Of a stretch of DNA of 64,000 bases, positions 31,519 to 39,690 are shown piece by piece. The stretch covers positions 496,001 to 560,000 of the forward strand of contig JADJMO010000003.1 of assembly GCA_016709545.1 (NCBI GenBank), written 5' to 3'. Numbering within the stretch: the first letter of the stretch is position 1; the number at the start of each line of letters is the position of its first letter. Below the pieces are notes generated by a model, which was not told where the DNA came from, did no database searches, and saw only the letters and a list, made by a program, of their open reading frames with translations. This stretch comes from Myxococcales bacterium (GTDB lineage: Bacteria; Myxococcota_A; Polyangia; Polyangiales; JADJMO01). The position numbers and the translations under genes are program-made.

Positions 31519-34500
31519 ACTTCACCGTCCCCGTCTACCAGCGCAAGCGCGGCGGCCTCGTCGAGTGGACGACCGTGGGGCTCGGGCCCTACACGCGCAC
31601 GCGTCGCGGCACGCTCCTGCCGAAGCTCCAGCAGTCGCTCGCCGCCGACCTGCGCAAGATCGTCGAGGCCGAGGGGGCCAAGGCGGTGCGCTGGTTCACC
31701 CTGGCGCGCGGCACGCACCTCGAGCGCGTCCGGGTGGAGTTCGGTCACGGCGAGGCCAAGAAGAAGAAGTTCAGCGGCCTCTTGCCGCTGATCATGGAGC
31801 CCCGGCTGTTCGGCCCCGATCGCGAGGTGCTGGTCGCCTACCACCCCCTCGTGCCCCAGAACTGGTTCGCGGTCGACGAGGGCGCTTCGCTCCCCGATCA
31901 GGCGGCCGCGTTCGCCGAGAAGGCCTTCGCTGCCCTGGACGAGGAGCAGGTCGAGGAGCTGCTGTCCGACCAGAAGGACCTCCTCCGCGTCTTCTCGTTC
32001 GCCGCCACCCCGAAGAGCCTCCTGGACCACCTCGATCGGCGCAAGAAGGGCCCCTTCGACGACCTCGACGTCGACCCGAGCCAGCGCAAGAAGAAGCGAG
32101 AGCCGACCTCGGTGCTGAGCGCGCTCGGCGTCGACCGGACCGCGCGCCGGAGCGGCGACGGCGAGGGGTGTGGCACCCCGCGCTCTCCCTACCGCGAGCG
32201 ACTCGGCATGCTGCTCGCGGGCCGCGACCGCCGCTCCGTGCTGCTCGTCGGGCCCCCCCGCGTCGGCAAGTCCACCCTCATCGAGAGACTCGTCGACGAT
32301 CTCCTGATCGCCGAGGATTTCCCGACCCATCGCAGCTACGACAAGGTGACCCACGTCGTCGAGATCGCCGGCAAGCGCCTCATCGCGGGCATGTCCTACG
32401 TGGGCGAGTGGGAGCAGCGCCTCACCGACCTCCTCGACGAGGTCCGTGGCAAGCGGGTGATCCTCCACGCGCCCGACGTGCACGCCTTCGGGCGGCTCGG
32501 TCAGGCCCGTGACAGCAACCGCAGCTTCGCCGACGTGTTCCGCGGTCCGGTCGCGCGGGGCGAGGTCGTGCTGATCGGCGAGTGCACCGAGGCCCAGCTG
32601 TCTCGCTTCGAGCAAGATGCGCCCGCGCTCGCCGCCCTCTTCACGCGCGTGCACGTCGAGGAGACCACCTCTGCCGAGACGTTCCGGTTCCTGCTCTCTC
32701 GCGCCCGCGACCTCGAGGCCGAAAAGGAGGGGCTCCTCGTGGAGCCGATGGCGCTGCGCGCGCTCCAGGAGCTGGGCGGGGCGCTGTTCCCCGGCAAGGC
32801 CAACCCCGGCAAGGTGCTCGATCTCCTCGAGGAGATCGCGGGCCCGCTCGACGAGGACGACGAGCTCGACGACGACCTCGTGGTCCGCCACCTCGCGACC
32901 CGCACGGGCATCCCCGCGCGGCTGCTCCGGCTCTCCGAGCCCTTGACCCACACGGAGGTGGCGCGCTCTCTCTCCGCCCGCGTGATGGGGCAGAAGGGAT
33001 CCGTCGACGTCGCCGCCGACCTCGTGCTCCGCACCCGCTCGGCCCTCGCCGATCCACGACGGCCCCTCGGCGTGTTCCTGTTCACGGGGCCCACCGGCAC
33101 GGGCAAGACCGAGCTCGCCAAGGCGCTCGCCGAGACCCTCTTCGGCAGCGGAAACCGCCTCGTGCGATTCGACATGGGCGAATTCGGCGCGCCCGACGCG
33201 GCCTCCCGCCTGGTCGGCGAGAGCGGCGGGGCCGAGGGGCAGCTCACCCGCGCGCTCGCCGAGCAGCCGTTCTCGGTGCTCCTGTTCGACGAGATCGAGA
33301 AGGCCCACCCGAGCGTCCTCTACCTGTTCCTCCAGCTGTTCGACAAAGGGCGCCTCACCGACGCCTCCGGCGACACGGTGAGCGCGGCGGCCTCGGTCAT
33401 CGTCATGACGAGCAACCTCGGCGCCCGGCGCGAGGGCAGGGTGGGCTTCGGCGAGGACGACGGGGCCGCGCTCCTCGCCGACGTCGCCCGCGCGGTGCGC
33501 GAGTTCTTCCCCCCCGAGCTCTGGAACCGCATCGACCGCGTCGTGCCGTTCTCGCCCCTGTCGCGCGACACGGCGCTCGAGGTCACCGAGAAGGAGCTCG
33601 GCAAGCTCCTCTCCCGCCGGGGGCTCACCGGGCGCAAGGTGCTGGTGCAGACCCAGAAGCAGGTGTTCGAGGCGGTCGCGCGAGAGGCGTTCGCCGAGGC
33701 GGACGGCGCGCGATCGCTCAAGCGATTCCTCGAGGATCGCATCGGTTCGCGCATCTCCGAGGAGATCGCCGCGCGCCCCGACGTGGCGCCGCGTGTCCTG
33801 CACCTCGAGGCGAACGCCGGTGGCTTCTCGGTGCGCGACGAGCCGCTCGAGGAGGCGGCGCCGGTCGCGCTCTCGAGCGCCCTCGAGCCGCTGGTGGGCG
33901 CCGAGCTCGAGGCGATCCGCGCTCACCTCCGCGCGGTGGCGCCGCGGATCCTCGCGCTCCGCGAGGGGCCGGCGCTGGCCGAGCTCGGCGCGCGCATCGG
34001 TCGCGAGCTCGCGGCCCACAAGCGCGGACTCTCGAGCGCCTCCGAGTCGATCTTCCACCTCGACACGCTGCGGGCGCGCTTCCAGTCGCTCACCGAGCGG
34101 CTCGAGCTCGCGCTGGTCGACGCGGTGGAGGAGCAGCGCGCGGAGATCGCCCGCACCCACGAGCTCCGCGACAGCGTCCAGATCGGCGCCAAGTGGGATT
34201 TTCGCCGTAAGGAGCTGCGCATGCGCGACCGGCCGCAGCGCGGCGCCGCGACCCGCCTCGGCCTGCTCTCGCTCGCGGCCGAGGCCGCGTTCCTCGAGCG
34301 CGTGGTGGAGCACCCGCCGGCGGTGGAGCGCTTCTCGGCGGGCTTGCTCTTGACCCCGCTCACGCCCTTCGAGCCCGGGCGCGAGGCGTTCCTGCCGGCG
34401 CTGGTCGACACCTACGTCGGCGTCGCCGCGGGCCGCACGCTCGGCGCGACCCTCGACGACTTCACGGTGCTGCGCGAGGACCACGCGATCGAGCGCGGTG

Positions 34501-34931
34501 ACTCCCCTGCCGCGTTGACCGCGGCGCTCGAACGCAAGGCGGCCAAGGTCGTCGCGGTGGGGCTCCACCTCGTCGGTCTCGGGGCGCTCGACCTGCTCGG
34601 CGACGAGCACGGCACGCACGTGCTCGAGCCCGGTCTCGGCCTGCCGCGGATCGTCCGGGTCGCCGTCGGCAGCGGGGTGCCCAGCCTCTCGCTGGTCGAG
34701 GGCGAGCGCGCGCGGCGGATCGAGGACGCCCGCACGGGCGGCGCGCCACCCGCGCTCTTGCCGCTCGTGCGCCGGCTGCGCAGCGACCCGACCGCGCGGG
34801 GCGCGCCGGGCTTCGACGTCGAGGACTACCGGGCGGCGTTCGCCGACCGCCTCTACGGAGCGACCCTGGGAGCCGCGCTCGCGCCTCTGTTCCTCCTCCG
34901 GCTCGGCGCCGCGCGCGGGGAGTCGGCATGA
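31515..34931 (+). CDS. tandem AAA+ ATPase of Clp type, second of three
   Basis: This 1,138-residue protein starts MNFTVPVYQRKRGGLVEWTT; its ATG overlaps the previous stop by 4 nt. The N-terminal ~225 residues are unique. Module 1 keeps Walker A GPPRVGKSTLI (~246), but the Walker B strand reads VILHAPDVHAF, with no Asp-Glu pair. Its pore loop AGMSYVGEWEQR retains an aromatic Tyr. Module 2 is complete: GPTGTGKTELAKAL (~525), VLLFDEIEKAHP (~590), MTSNLG, LWNRIDRV and GARSLKR. The D2 pore-loop region is SRLVGESGGAEGQLT without GYVG. RVGFGE follows sensor 1, at the position of the ClpC VGF ClpP-docking tripeptide. A ~350-residue C-terminal extension (partly coiled coil) is unassigned. I infer a subunit of one complex with its two neighbours. 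Confidence 0.85.
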   Translation: MNFTVPVYQRKRGGLVEWTTVGLGPYTRTRRGTLLPKLQQSLAADLRKIVEAEGAKAVRWFTLARGTHLERVRVEFGHGEAKKKKFSGLLPLIMEPRLFGPDREVLVAYHPLVPQNWFAVDEGASLPDQAAAFAEKAFAALDEEQVEELLSDQKDLLRVFSFAATPKSLLDHLDRRKKGPFDDLDVDPSQRKKKREPTSVLSALGVDRTARRSGDGEGCGTPRSPYRERLGMLLAGRDRRSVLLVGPPRVGKSTLIERLVDDLLIAEDFPTHRSYDKVTHVVEIAGKRLIAGMSYVGEWEQRLTDLLDEVRGKRVILHAPDVHAFGRLGQARDSNRSFADVFRGPVARGEVVLIGECTEAQLSRFEQDAPALAALFTRVHVEETTSAETFRFLLSRARDLEAEKEGLLVEPMALRALQELGGALFPGKANPGKVLDLLEEIAGPLDEDDELDDDLVVRHLATRTGIPARLLRLSEPLTHTEVARSLSARVMGQKGSVDVAADLVLRTRSALADPRRPLGVFLFTGPTGTGKTELAKALAETLFGSGNRLVRFDMGEFGAPDAASRLVGESGGAEGQLTRALAEQPFSVLLFDEIEKAHPSVLYLFLQLFDKGRLTDASGDTVSAAASVIVMTSNLGARREGRVGFGEDDGAALLADVARAVREFFPPELWNRIDRVVPFSPLSRDTALEVTEKELGKLLSRRGLTGRKVLVQTQKQVFEAVAREAFAEADGARSLKRFLEDRIGSRISEEIAARPDVAPRVLHLEANAGGFSVRDEPLEEAAPVALSSALEPLVGAELEAIRAHLRAVAPRILALREGPALAELGARIGRELAAHKRGLSSASESIFHLDTLRARFQSLTERLELALVDAVEEQRAEIARTHELRDSVQIGAKWDFRRKELRMRDRPQRGAATRLGLLSLAAEAAFLERVVEHPPAVERFSAGLLLTPLTPFEPGREAFLPALVDTYVGVAAGRTLGATLDDFTVLREDHAIERGDSPAALTAALERKAAKVVAVGLHLVGLGALDLLGDEHGTHVLEPGLGLPRIVRVAVGSGVPSLSLVEGERARRIEDARTGGAPPALLPLVRRLRSDPTARGAPGFDVEDYRAAFADRLYGATLGAALAPLFLLRLGAARGESA

Positions 34932-37225
34932 GCGCTTCGCTCCGCGTCTGGTTCACCGTCCACCACGACGGACGGCGCTCTGGCCTCCTCCTGCGGGGCT
35001 GGTCACACTTCTTCGAGCAGCCGCCGCCGAGCGCCTACGGCGACACCGAAGACGAGGTGCTCGCCCTCCTGCAGCGCGAGCTCGTGCGCCGCCTCGCCGA
35101 CGGCGACCAGCTCGAGCGCTACCTGTGGACCGAGCCGTTCCACGTCCGGCAGGTCAAGGTGCCGGTGCACCCGCTGTCCACCATCCGCAAGCGTCCGGTC
35201 GTCGGGCACTCGGTGATCCCGCTGCACGTGTACTACGCGTACACCACCATCGCCACCGAGGACCCGGGTCAGAACAAGAAGGGGCCGCGCGCCTACCGCG
35301 TGATGGTCCCCCGCATGGGGGTGTGGGCGATCCTCGAAGACCTCGACGACGCCGCCGACGTGCTGCGCACGATGCTGAGTCAGGCCCTGCTCGGAGAGGC
35401 GCCGCGTTGGGTCTACGACTTCCGCAGCGAGGGCGAGGAGTACGTGCGCGAGTGGTCGCCGCCGGTGCTCGTCCAGCGGCCGCGCGCGAGCCAGGAAGAG
35501 GCGGAGCCCGCGCCCGAGGAGCTCGGACGCGTCTCGGACGATCTGTGCAGCCTGCTCACCCGCAACAAGCTCCCGGTGGTGGTCGGCGACCCGCCCGAGC
35601 TGGCCGAGCTGCGCGGCCTCCCCGCGCGGACGCCGCTGCCTTCGCTGCTCCTCGTCGGGCCCGCCGGCGTCGGCAAGACCGCGCTCGTCCGCCGGCTCAC
35701 GAGGCTCGTGGTGGAGGAGGCGCGAAGCAAGAAGCGCCCCGTGCCGCCGCGACTCTGGAGCACGAGCGTCGACCGCATCCTCGCGGGCATGGTCTACCTC
35801 GGTCAGTGGCAGGAGCGCTGCCTGCGGATCGTCGAGGAGCTCTCCGGGCGCGGGGAGTGGCTCCACGTCGAGCGCCTGTTGCCGCTGCTCGCGGCGCAGC
35901 ACGACGGCACCTCGATCGCCGATCTGCTCGACGGCCCCCTCGCGGCCAGGGAGATCGCGCTCGTCACCGAGTGCACCGAGGAGGAGCTCGAGCGGGAGAG
36001 CCGCCGCCACGCGAGCTTCGTCGGCCGCTTCACCCTCGTGCACGTGCGTGAGCCGAGCCCCGAGGCCACCATCGCGCTGCTCGTGCCGTACGTGGCGCGG
36101 ACCGACAAGCTGATCCTGGGGCCGCGCGCCCTCGAGCGCCTCGTACGCCACGCCGAGGAGCTGCGGCGCGATCAGGCGCTGCCTGGCAAGGCGTTCCGGT
36201 TCGTCGACTGGCTCGCGCAGTCCACGAGCGAGCGCCGTACTCTTCACCCGCGGGACGTCTCCGCCGCGTTCGCCGCCCACACCGGGGTGCCCGTGGAGCT
36301 CATCGCCGACGAGCACGCAGCGAGCGCCGCGACCCTCGCCGAGCTGCTCCGCGCGCGGGTGATCGGGCAGGACGAGCCGTGCGCCGCGGCGGCGCGGGTG
36401 CTGGCACGCTTCAAGGCTGGCATGAGCGATCCGGAGCGACCGCTCGGCGTGCTCTTGTTCTCCGGGCCGACCGGCGTCGGCAAGACCGAGCTCGCGAAGC
36501 AGATCGCGCGCGTCGCGTTCGGCGACGCGAACCGGCTCCTCCGCTTCGACATGAGCGAGTTCGCGCTGCGCGGCAGCGCGCAGCGCCTGCTCGAGGCGGG
36601 GGAGGGCGCGACGAGCCTCGTCGAGAGCGTGCGCCGCCAGCCGCTCTCCGTGGTGCTGTTCGACGAGATCGAGAAGGCGCACCCCGAGGTGCTCGACGTC
36701 CTGCTCGCGGCGTTCGGCGAGGGGCGCCTCACGGACAGCGCGGGGGCCCTCGTGGACTTCCGCAGCGTCATCGCGGTCATGACCTCCAACCTCGGCGTGC
36801 GCGACCATGCGCCGGTCGGCTTCGGCGAAGGCGCCTCCGGGGACTCGCTGCGCGCCGTGCGGGCGCACTTCCGGCCCGAGCTGTGGAATCGGATCGACCG
36901 GGTGCTCTCGTTCCGCGCGCTGTCGCCGGCCGACGTGCGCCGCATCGTCGACCTCATGCTCGTCGAGATCGAGAGCCGCCCCGGCCTCGTGCGGCGGGGC
37001 ATCACGCTCGCGACGAGCGAGGCGGCGAAGGACCGTCTGGCCGAGCTGGGCTACGACCCTTCGCGCGGGGCGCGTCCCCTCGCGCGCGTGCTCGACGAGA
37101 AGGTCGTCGCGGCCCTCGCTGCCGAGCTCGCCGCCGACCCGACCCTGCGCGACGTTCGCGTCCGCGTGGTCGCCGAACAAGAGAGCGTCGAGACGCCGCC
37201 GTCTCGCTGGCTCGTGCGTGTCTAG
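34928..37225 (+). CDS. tandem AAA+ ATPase of Clp type, third of three
   Basis: This 765-residue protein starts MSASLRVWFTVHHDGRRSGL, again with an ATGA overlap. The N-terminal ~190 residues are unlike the Clp N-domain. Module 1 has Walker A GPAGVGKTALV (~245) but the Walker B position is WLHVERLLPLL, lacking acidic residues. AGMVYLGQWQER keeps the pore-loop Tyr. Module 2 has GPTGVGKTELAKQI (~514), VVLFDEIEKAHP (~578), MTSNLG, LWNRIDRV and GARPLAR. Its D2 pore-loop region (QRLLEAGEGATSLVES) lacks GYVG. PVGFGEG follows sensor 1 (VGF, ClpC-like). Unlike its neighbours it has no long C-terminal extension. ClpA is about the same length but has two active modules. Confidence 0.86.
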   Translation: MSASLRVWFTVHHDGRRSGLLLRGWSHFFEQPPPSAYGDTEDEVLALLQRELVRRLADGDQLERYLWTEPFHVRQVKVPVHPLSTIRKRPVVGHSVIPLHVYYAYTTIATEDPGQNKKGPRAYRVMVPRMGVWAILEDLDDAADVLRTMLSQALLGEAPRWVYDFRSEGEEYVREWSPPVLVQRPRASQEEAEPAPEELGRVSDDLCSLLTRNKLPVVVGDPPELAELRGLPARTPLPSLLLVGPAGVGKTALVRRLTRLVVEEARSKKRPVPPRLWSTSVDRILAGMVYLGQWQERCLRIVEELSGRGEWLHVERLLPLLAAQHDGTSIADLLDGPLAAREIALVTECTEEELERESRRHASFVGRFTLVHVREPSPEATIALLVPYVARTDKLILGPRALERLVRHAEELRRDQALPGKAFRFVDWLAQSTSERRTLHPRDVSAAFAAHTGVPVELIADEHAASAATLAELLRARVIGQDEPCAAAARVLARFKAGMSDPERPLGVLLFSGPTGVGKTELAKQIARVAFGDANRLLRFDMSEFALRGSAQRLLEAGEGATSLVESVRRQPLSVVLFDEIEKAHPEVLDVLLAAFGEGRLTDSAGALVDFRSVIAVMTSNLGVRDHAPVGFGEGASGDSLRAVRAHFRPELWNRIDRVLSFRALSPADVRRIVDLMLVEIESRPGLVRRGITLATSEAAKDRLAELGYDPSRGARPLARVLDEKVVAALAAELAADPTLRDVRVRVVAEQESVETPPSRWLVRV

Positions 37226-37263
37226 ACGTTGACCAGGGCTCGCGCGGCGTGGACCATGCGCGG

Positions 37264-37752
37264 ATGAACGCGACCGAGCTCGAGCCGTTTCTCCACTACG
37301 CCAAGGGCTCGAAGGTGGGCGGGATCGTGGTCGCCTTCGTGTGCTTCGGCATCGGCGCGGTGGGGTTCGCCGATTCCACGGCGACGCTGGGCCTGCAGCT
37401 CGGGCTCGCGATCCCGTTCGCGCTCATCGGGGTCGGGCTGCTCTATGTGGCGTTCAGGCCGGCGGAGAAGCACCCGGCGATCGTGCTGCTGCGCGAGCAC
37501 GCGCCCGAGATCGTGTGGATCTACGCCAGCACGCAGCGGGTGAACGGCGTGCACTCGCAGACGTTCCTGAACTTCGGGCTCGCGAGCGGCAAGCAGAAGA
37601 TGCTCGCCATCGGCGCCAAGACCGACCCGGAGCCACTCCTGCAGCGGCTCCACGCGTCGATCGGCCACGCGACGTTCGGCTACTCTCCCGAGCTCGAGGC
37701 GCAGTACAAGAAGACCCCGGCGTCGTTGCGCCAGGGCGGCAGACCGTTCTGA
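37264..37752 (+). CDS. small membrane protein, unknown
   Basis: This 162-residue protein starts MNATELEPFLHYAKGSKVGG. It has two membrane helices (GGIVVAFVCFGIGAVGFA and LGLAIPFALIGVGLLYVAF) and a cytoplasmic domain of ~95 residues containing IVWIYASTQRVNGVHSQTF. The N-terminal helical hairpin followed by a PH-like beta domain recalls bPH-type membrane proteins, but I cannot confirm this. It starts 39 nt after the AAA+ operon and may be its last gene. Confidence 0.6.
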   Translation: MNATELEPFLHYAKGSKVGGIVVAFVCFGIGAVGFADSTATLGLQLGLAIPFALIGVGLLYVAFRPAEKHPAIVLLREHAPEIVWIYASTQRVNGVHSQTFLNFGLASGKQKMLAIGAKTDPEPLLQRLHASIGHATFGYSPELEAQYKKTPASLRQGGRPF

Positions 37753-37786
37753 AGTTCGCCACTCGGTCTCCCGAGTGGCACGACCT

Positions 37787-37909
37787 TCACTTGGCGGCGG
37801 CGGGGGCAGCGGCGGTGGCAGCGGCCTTGGCGGCGCGCCACGCGGCGAGCTTCTTGGCGCGACGCTTCTTCTGCCAACGACGAACGGGGGGATCCTGGGG
37901 GGCAGCCAT
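37787..37909 (-). CDS. very small basic protein
   Basis: This possible 40-residue protein starts MAAPQDPPVRRWQKKRRAKK and ends with an Ala/Lys-rich tail. It is on the strand opposite to its neighbours and its stop is 35 nt from the convergent 37264 gene. The Arg/Lys cluster and Ala tail resemble other small nucleic-acid-binding proteins of this group (compare 24692-24931). GGCTGCCCCCCAGGATC lies within it and no clear ribosome-binding site is visible. It is given only as a candidate. Confidence 0.4.
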   Translation of the reverse strand: MAAPQDPPVRRWQKKRRAKKLAAWRAAKAAATAAAPAAAK

Positions 37910-38000
37910 GGGGTCCGGCAAACTAGCGGGTTGCCCGGGCATTGCAAGGGCAAATCGGTCCCGTGCCACGTCCGAAAGTGGGTGAGCAAGAAACTTACGC

Positions 38001-38030
38001 TTGCATACATCAGAACCACATGTCATACAT
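38001..38030 (+). promoter_or_regulatory. AT-richer upstream region with repeated CATACAT (possible promoter/operator)
   Basis: In the 156-nt gap before the 38066 gene, composition becomes AT-richer and CATACAT occurs at 38004-38010 and 38024-38030, 20 nt apart (about two helical turns). TTGCAT at 38001 could serve as a -35 element. The matches to consensus boxes are weak, so this is a candidate regulator or polymerase site only. Confidence 0.25.
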
Positions 38031-38065
38031 TGACCCGCTTCGATAACCTCTTCGAGGAGCTGGTC

Positions 38066-39657
38066 ATGAAGAAGGTCCTTCCCGTTCTCGCGCTCACCGC
38101 CACCTCGCTGCTCGCCTGCGCCGCCCCGCCGGCCGATGGCGAAGAGGAGGCCTCGGGCGTCGTCGAGTACGAGGCGCCCTTCACGAGCGACGTCGCCACG
38201 CTGCTCGACTTCGAGTTCGACGGCGAGGTCCTCACCAACAACGCGGCCAACCCTCGCGGGGCCGTGCGCGACCAGCTCCTATACACCGTGGGCCTCTTCA
38301 ACGAGCACCACTCGGTGGCGCGCCTCGAGCGCCTCGTGCTGACCAGCCTCACCACCGCGGCCTCCTCGGGGGGCTCACCCGCGTGCGCTACCACGCGAAG
38401 CTCCCGGTCGCCTGGGGCAGCAAGACCGACCTCCCGAGCACCTTCTCGGTGGTGCTCCCGCGCCGCACCGATCCGACCGGCCAGCAGGCGTTCCTCACCA
38501 AGTACGGTGCCGCGTGCGCCGACGAGAGCGGCGCGAACCTCGCGAACCTCTGGTACCACTTCCGCCCCGAGGGCTGCACGATCGACGCGGCCGACGTGCT
38601 CCGGGCCAACGCGGCCGTGCGCGTGTCGACCGCGAACACGGTGGCCAAGTACCCCGAGTACCACAAGGTCTGGGAGGACGGCGCGCTGACCGCGGTGGCC
38701 GTGTTCGGCAAGTACGAGATCGGCGGCACGGCCCCGGGCGACGCAGGTGTCGCGGCCTACGAGGGCTTCCTGTCCAGCATGCGCGCGCGCTTCTCGACCC
38801 TCACCGAGACCCGCGTGAGCCCGACCGACGTCGTCTTCGCGGGTACCCTCGCCAGCGGGGGGCGCGTCCAGGTCGCCGCGCTCCTCGTCGACGAGCTGCG
38901 GTCCGCGAGCGCGGCCTTCGACACCCGCTACTCCGAGCTCACCGCCGGCGCCGACGTGATCCTCTACAACGGCCACGCCGGCCTCGGCTCCAACGTGCGC
39001 GCGCTCGAGCAGAAGGGCCGCTTCGTCCCGGGCAAGTACCAGATCTTCTTCATCAACGGCTGCGACACGTTCGCCTACGTCGACGACACGCTCGCCAAGA
39101 AGCGCGCCCTCCTCAACGCCGACGACCCGAGCGGCACCAAGTACATGGACGTCGTCACCAACGCGATGCCGGCGTACTTCTCGTCGATGCCCGACGCCGC
39201 GCTGGCCCTCCTCGGCTCCCTCGCCGACCGCGCAGCGCCCAAGTCCTGGATCTCGATCTTCCGCGGGATCGACACCGCGCAGGTCGTCACCGTCACCGGC
39301 GAGGAAGACAACGTCTACAACGCCTCGTATGCGAGCAAGCCGCGCTGGGGCCGCACCGAGACCGGCGCGGTGGCCAAGAACGCGTCGATCTCCTACGAGA
39401 CCGAGACGCTCCCGGCCGGCAGCTACTCGTTCGTCATGTCGCCGGAGGCCTCGGCCCCTGGGGGCGACGCCGACCTCTACGTCCGCGTCGGCGCGGCCCC
39501 GACCGCGACCAGCACGTACAAGTGCCCGTCGTACGTCGCCAACTCCAACGAGAAATGCGTCGTCAAGCTCACCGCGCCCAGCAAGGTGTTCTTCCGCGCG
39601 GTCGGCGACAAGACGGGCGTCTCGTCCAGGTACCGGATCAACGCCTACCAGAACTGA
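38066..39657 (+). CDS. exported lipoprotein of unknown function (frameshifted)
   Basis: The repaired protein is about 530 residues. The start at ATG 38066 (MKKVLPVLALTATSLLACAA) has GAGGAG 6 nt upstream and a lipobox Cys at residue ~18. One G is missing from a G6 run near 38368-38373, ahead of GLTRVRYHAKLPVAWGSKT. Later segments include LTAGADVILYNGHAGLGSN and KYQIFFINGCDTFAYVDD, a Gly-His...Asn-Gly-Cys-Asp arrangement that looks like a cysteine-peptidase His/Cys dyad as in clan CD (caspase-like). The C-terminal ~100 residues (GSYSFVMSPEASAPGGDADL) resemble a pre-peptidase C-terminal beta domain. A secreted peptidase is therefore plausible but inferred. It is a stand-alone gene with its own promoter region. 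Confidence 0.65.
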
Positions 39658-39690
39658 GCCGCGAGGCGGGCGCGCTGGTAGAGTGCGCCC

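Noticed and set aside
28462..34619. Two ~1,000-residue minus-strand open frames
   Set aside because: Both are antisense to the AAA+ genes, whose motifs are unambiguous.
27911..37225. Calling the AAA+ trio ClpA, ClpB or ClpV
   Set aside because: No Clp N-domain or M-domain, D1 sites lost and pore loops changed; no T6SS genes nearby to support ClpV.
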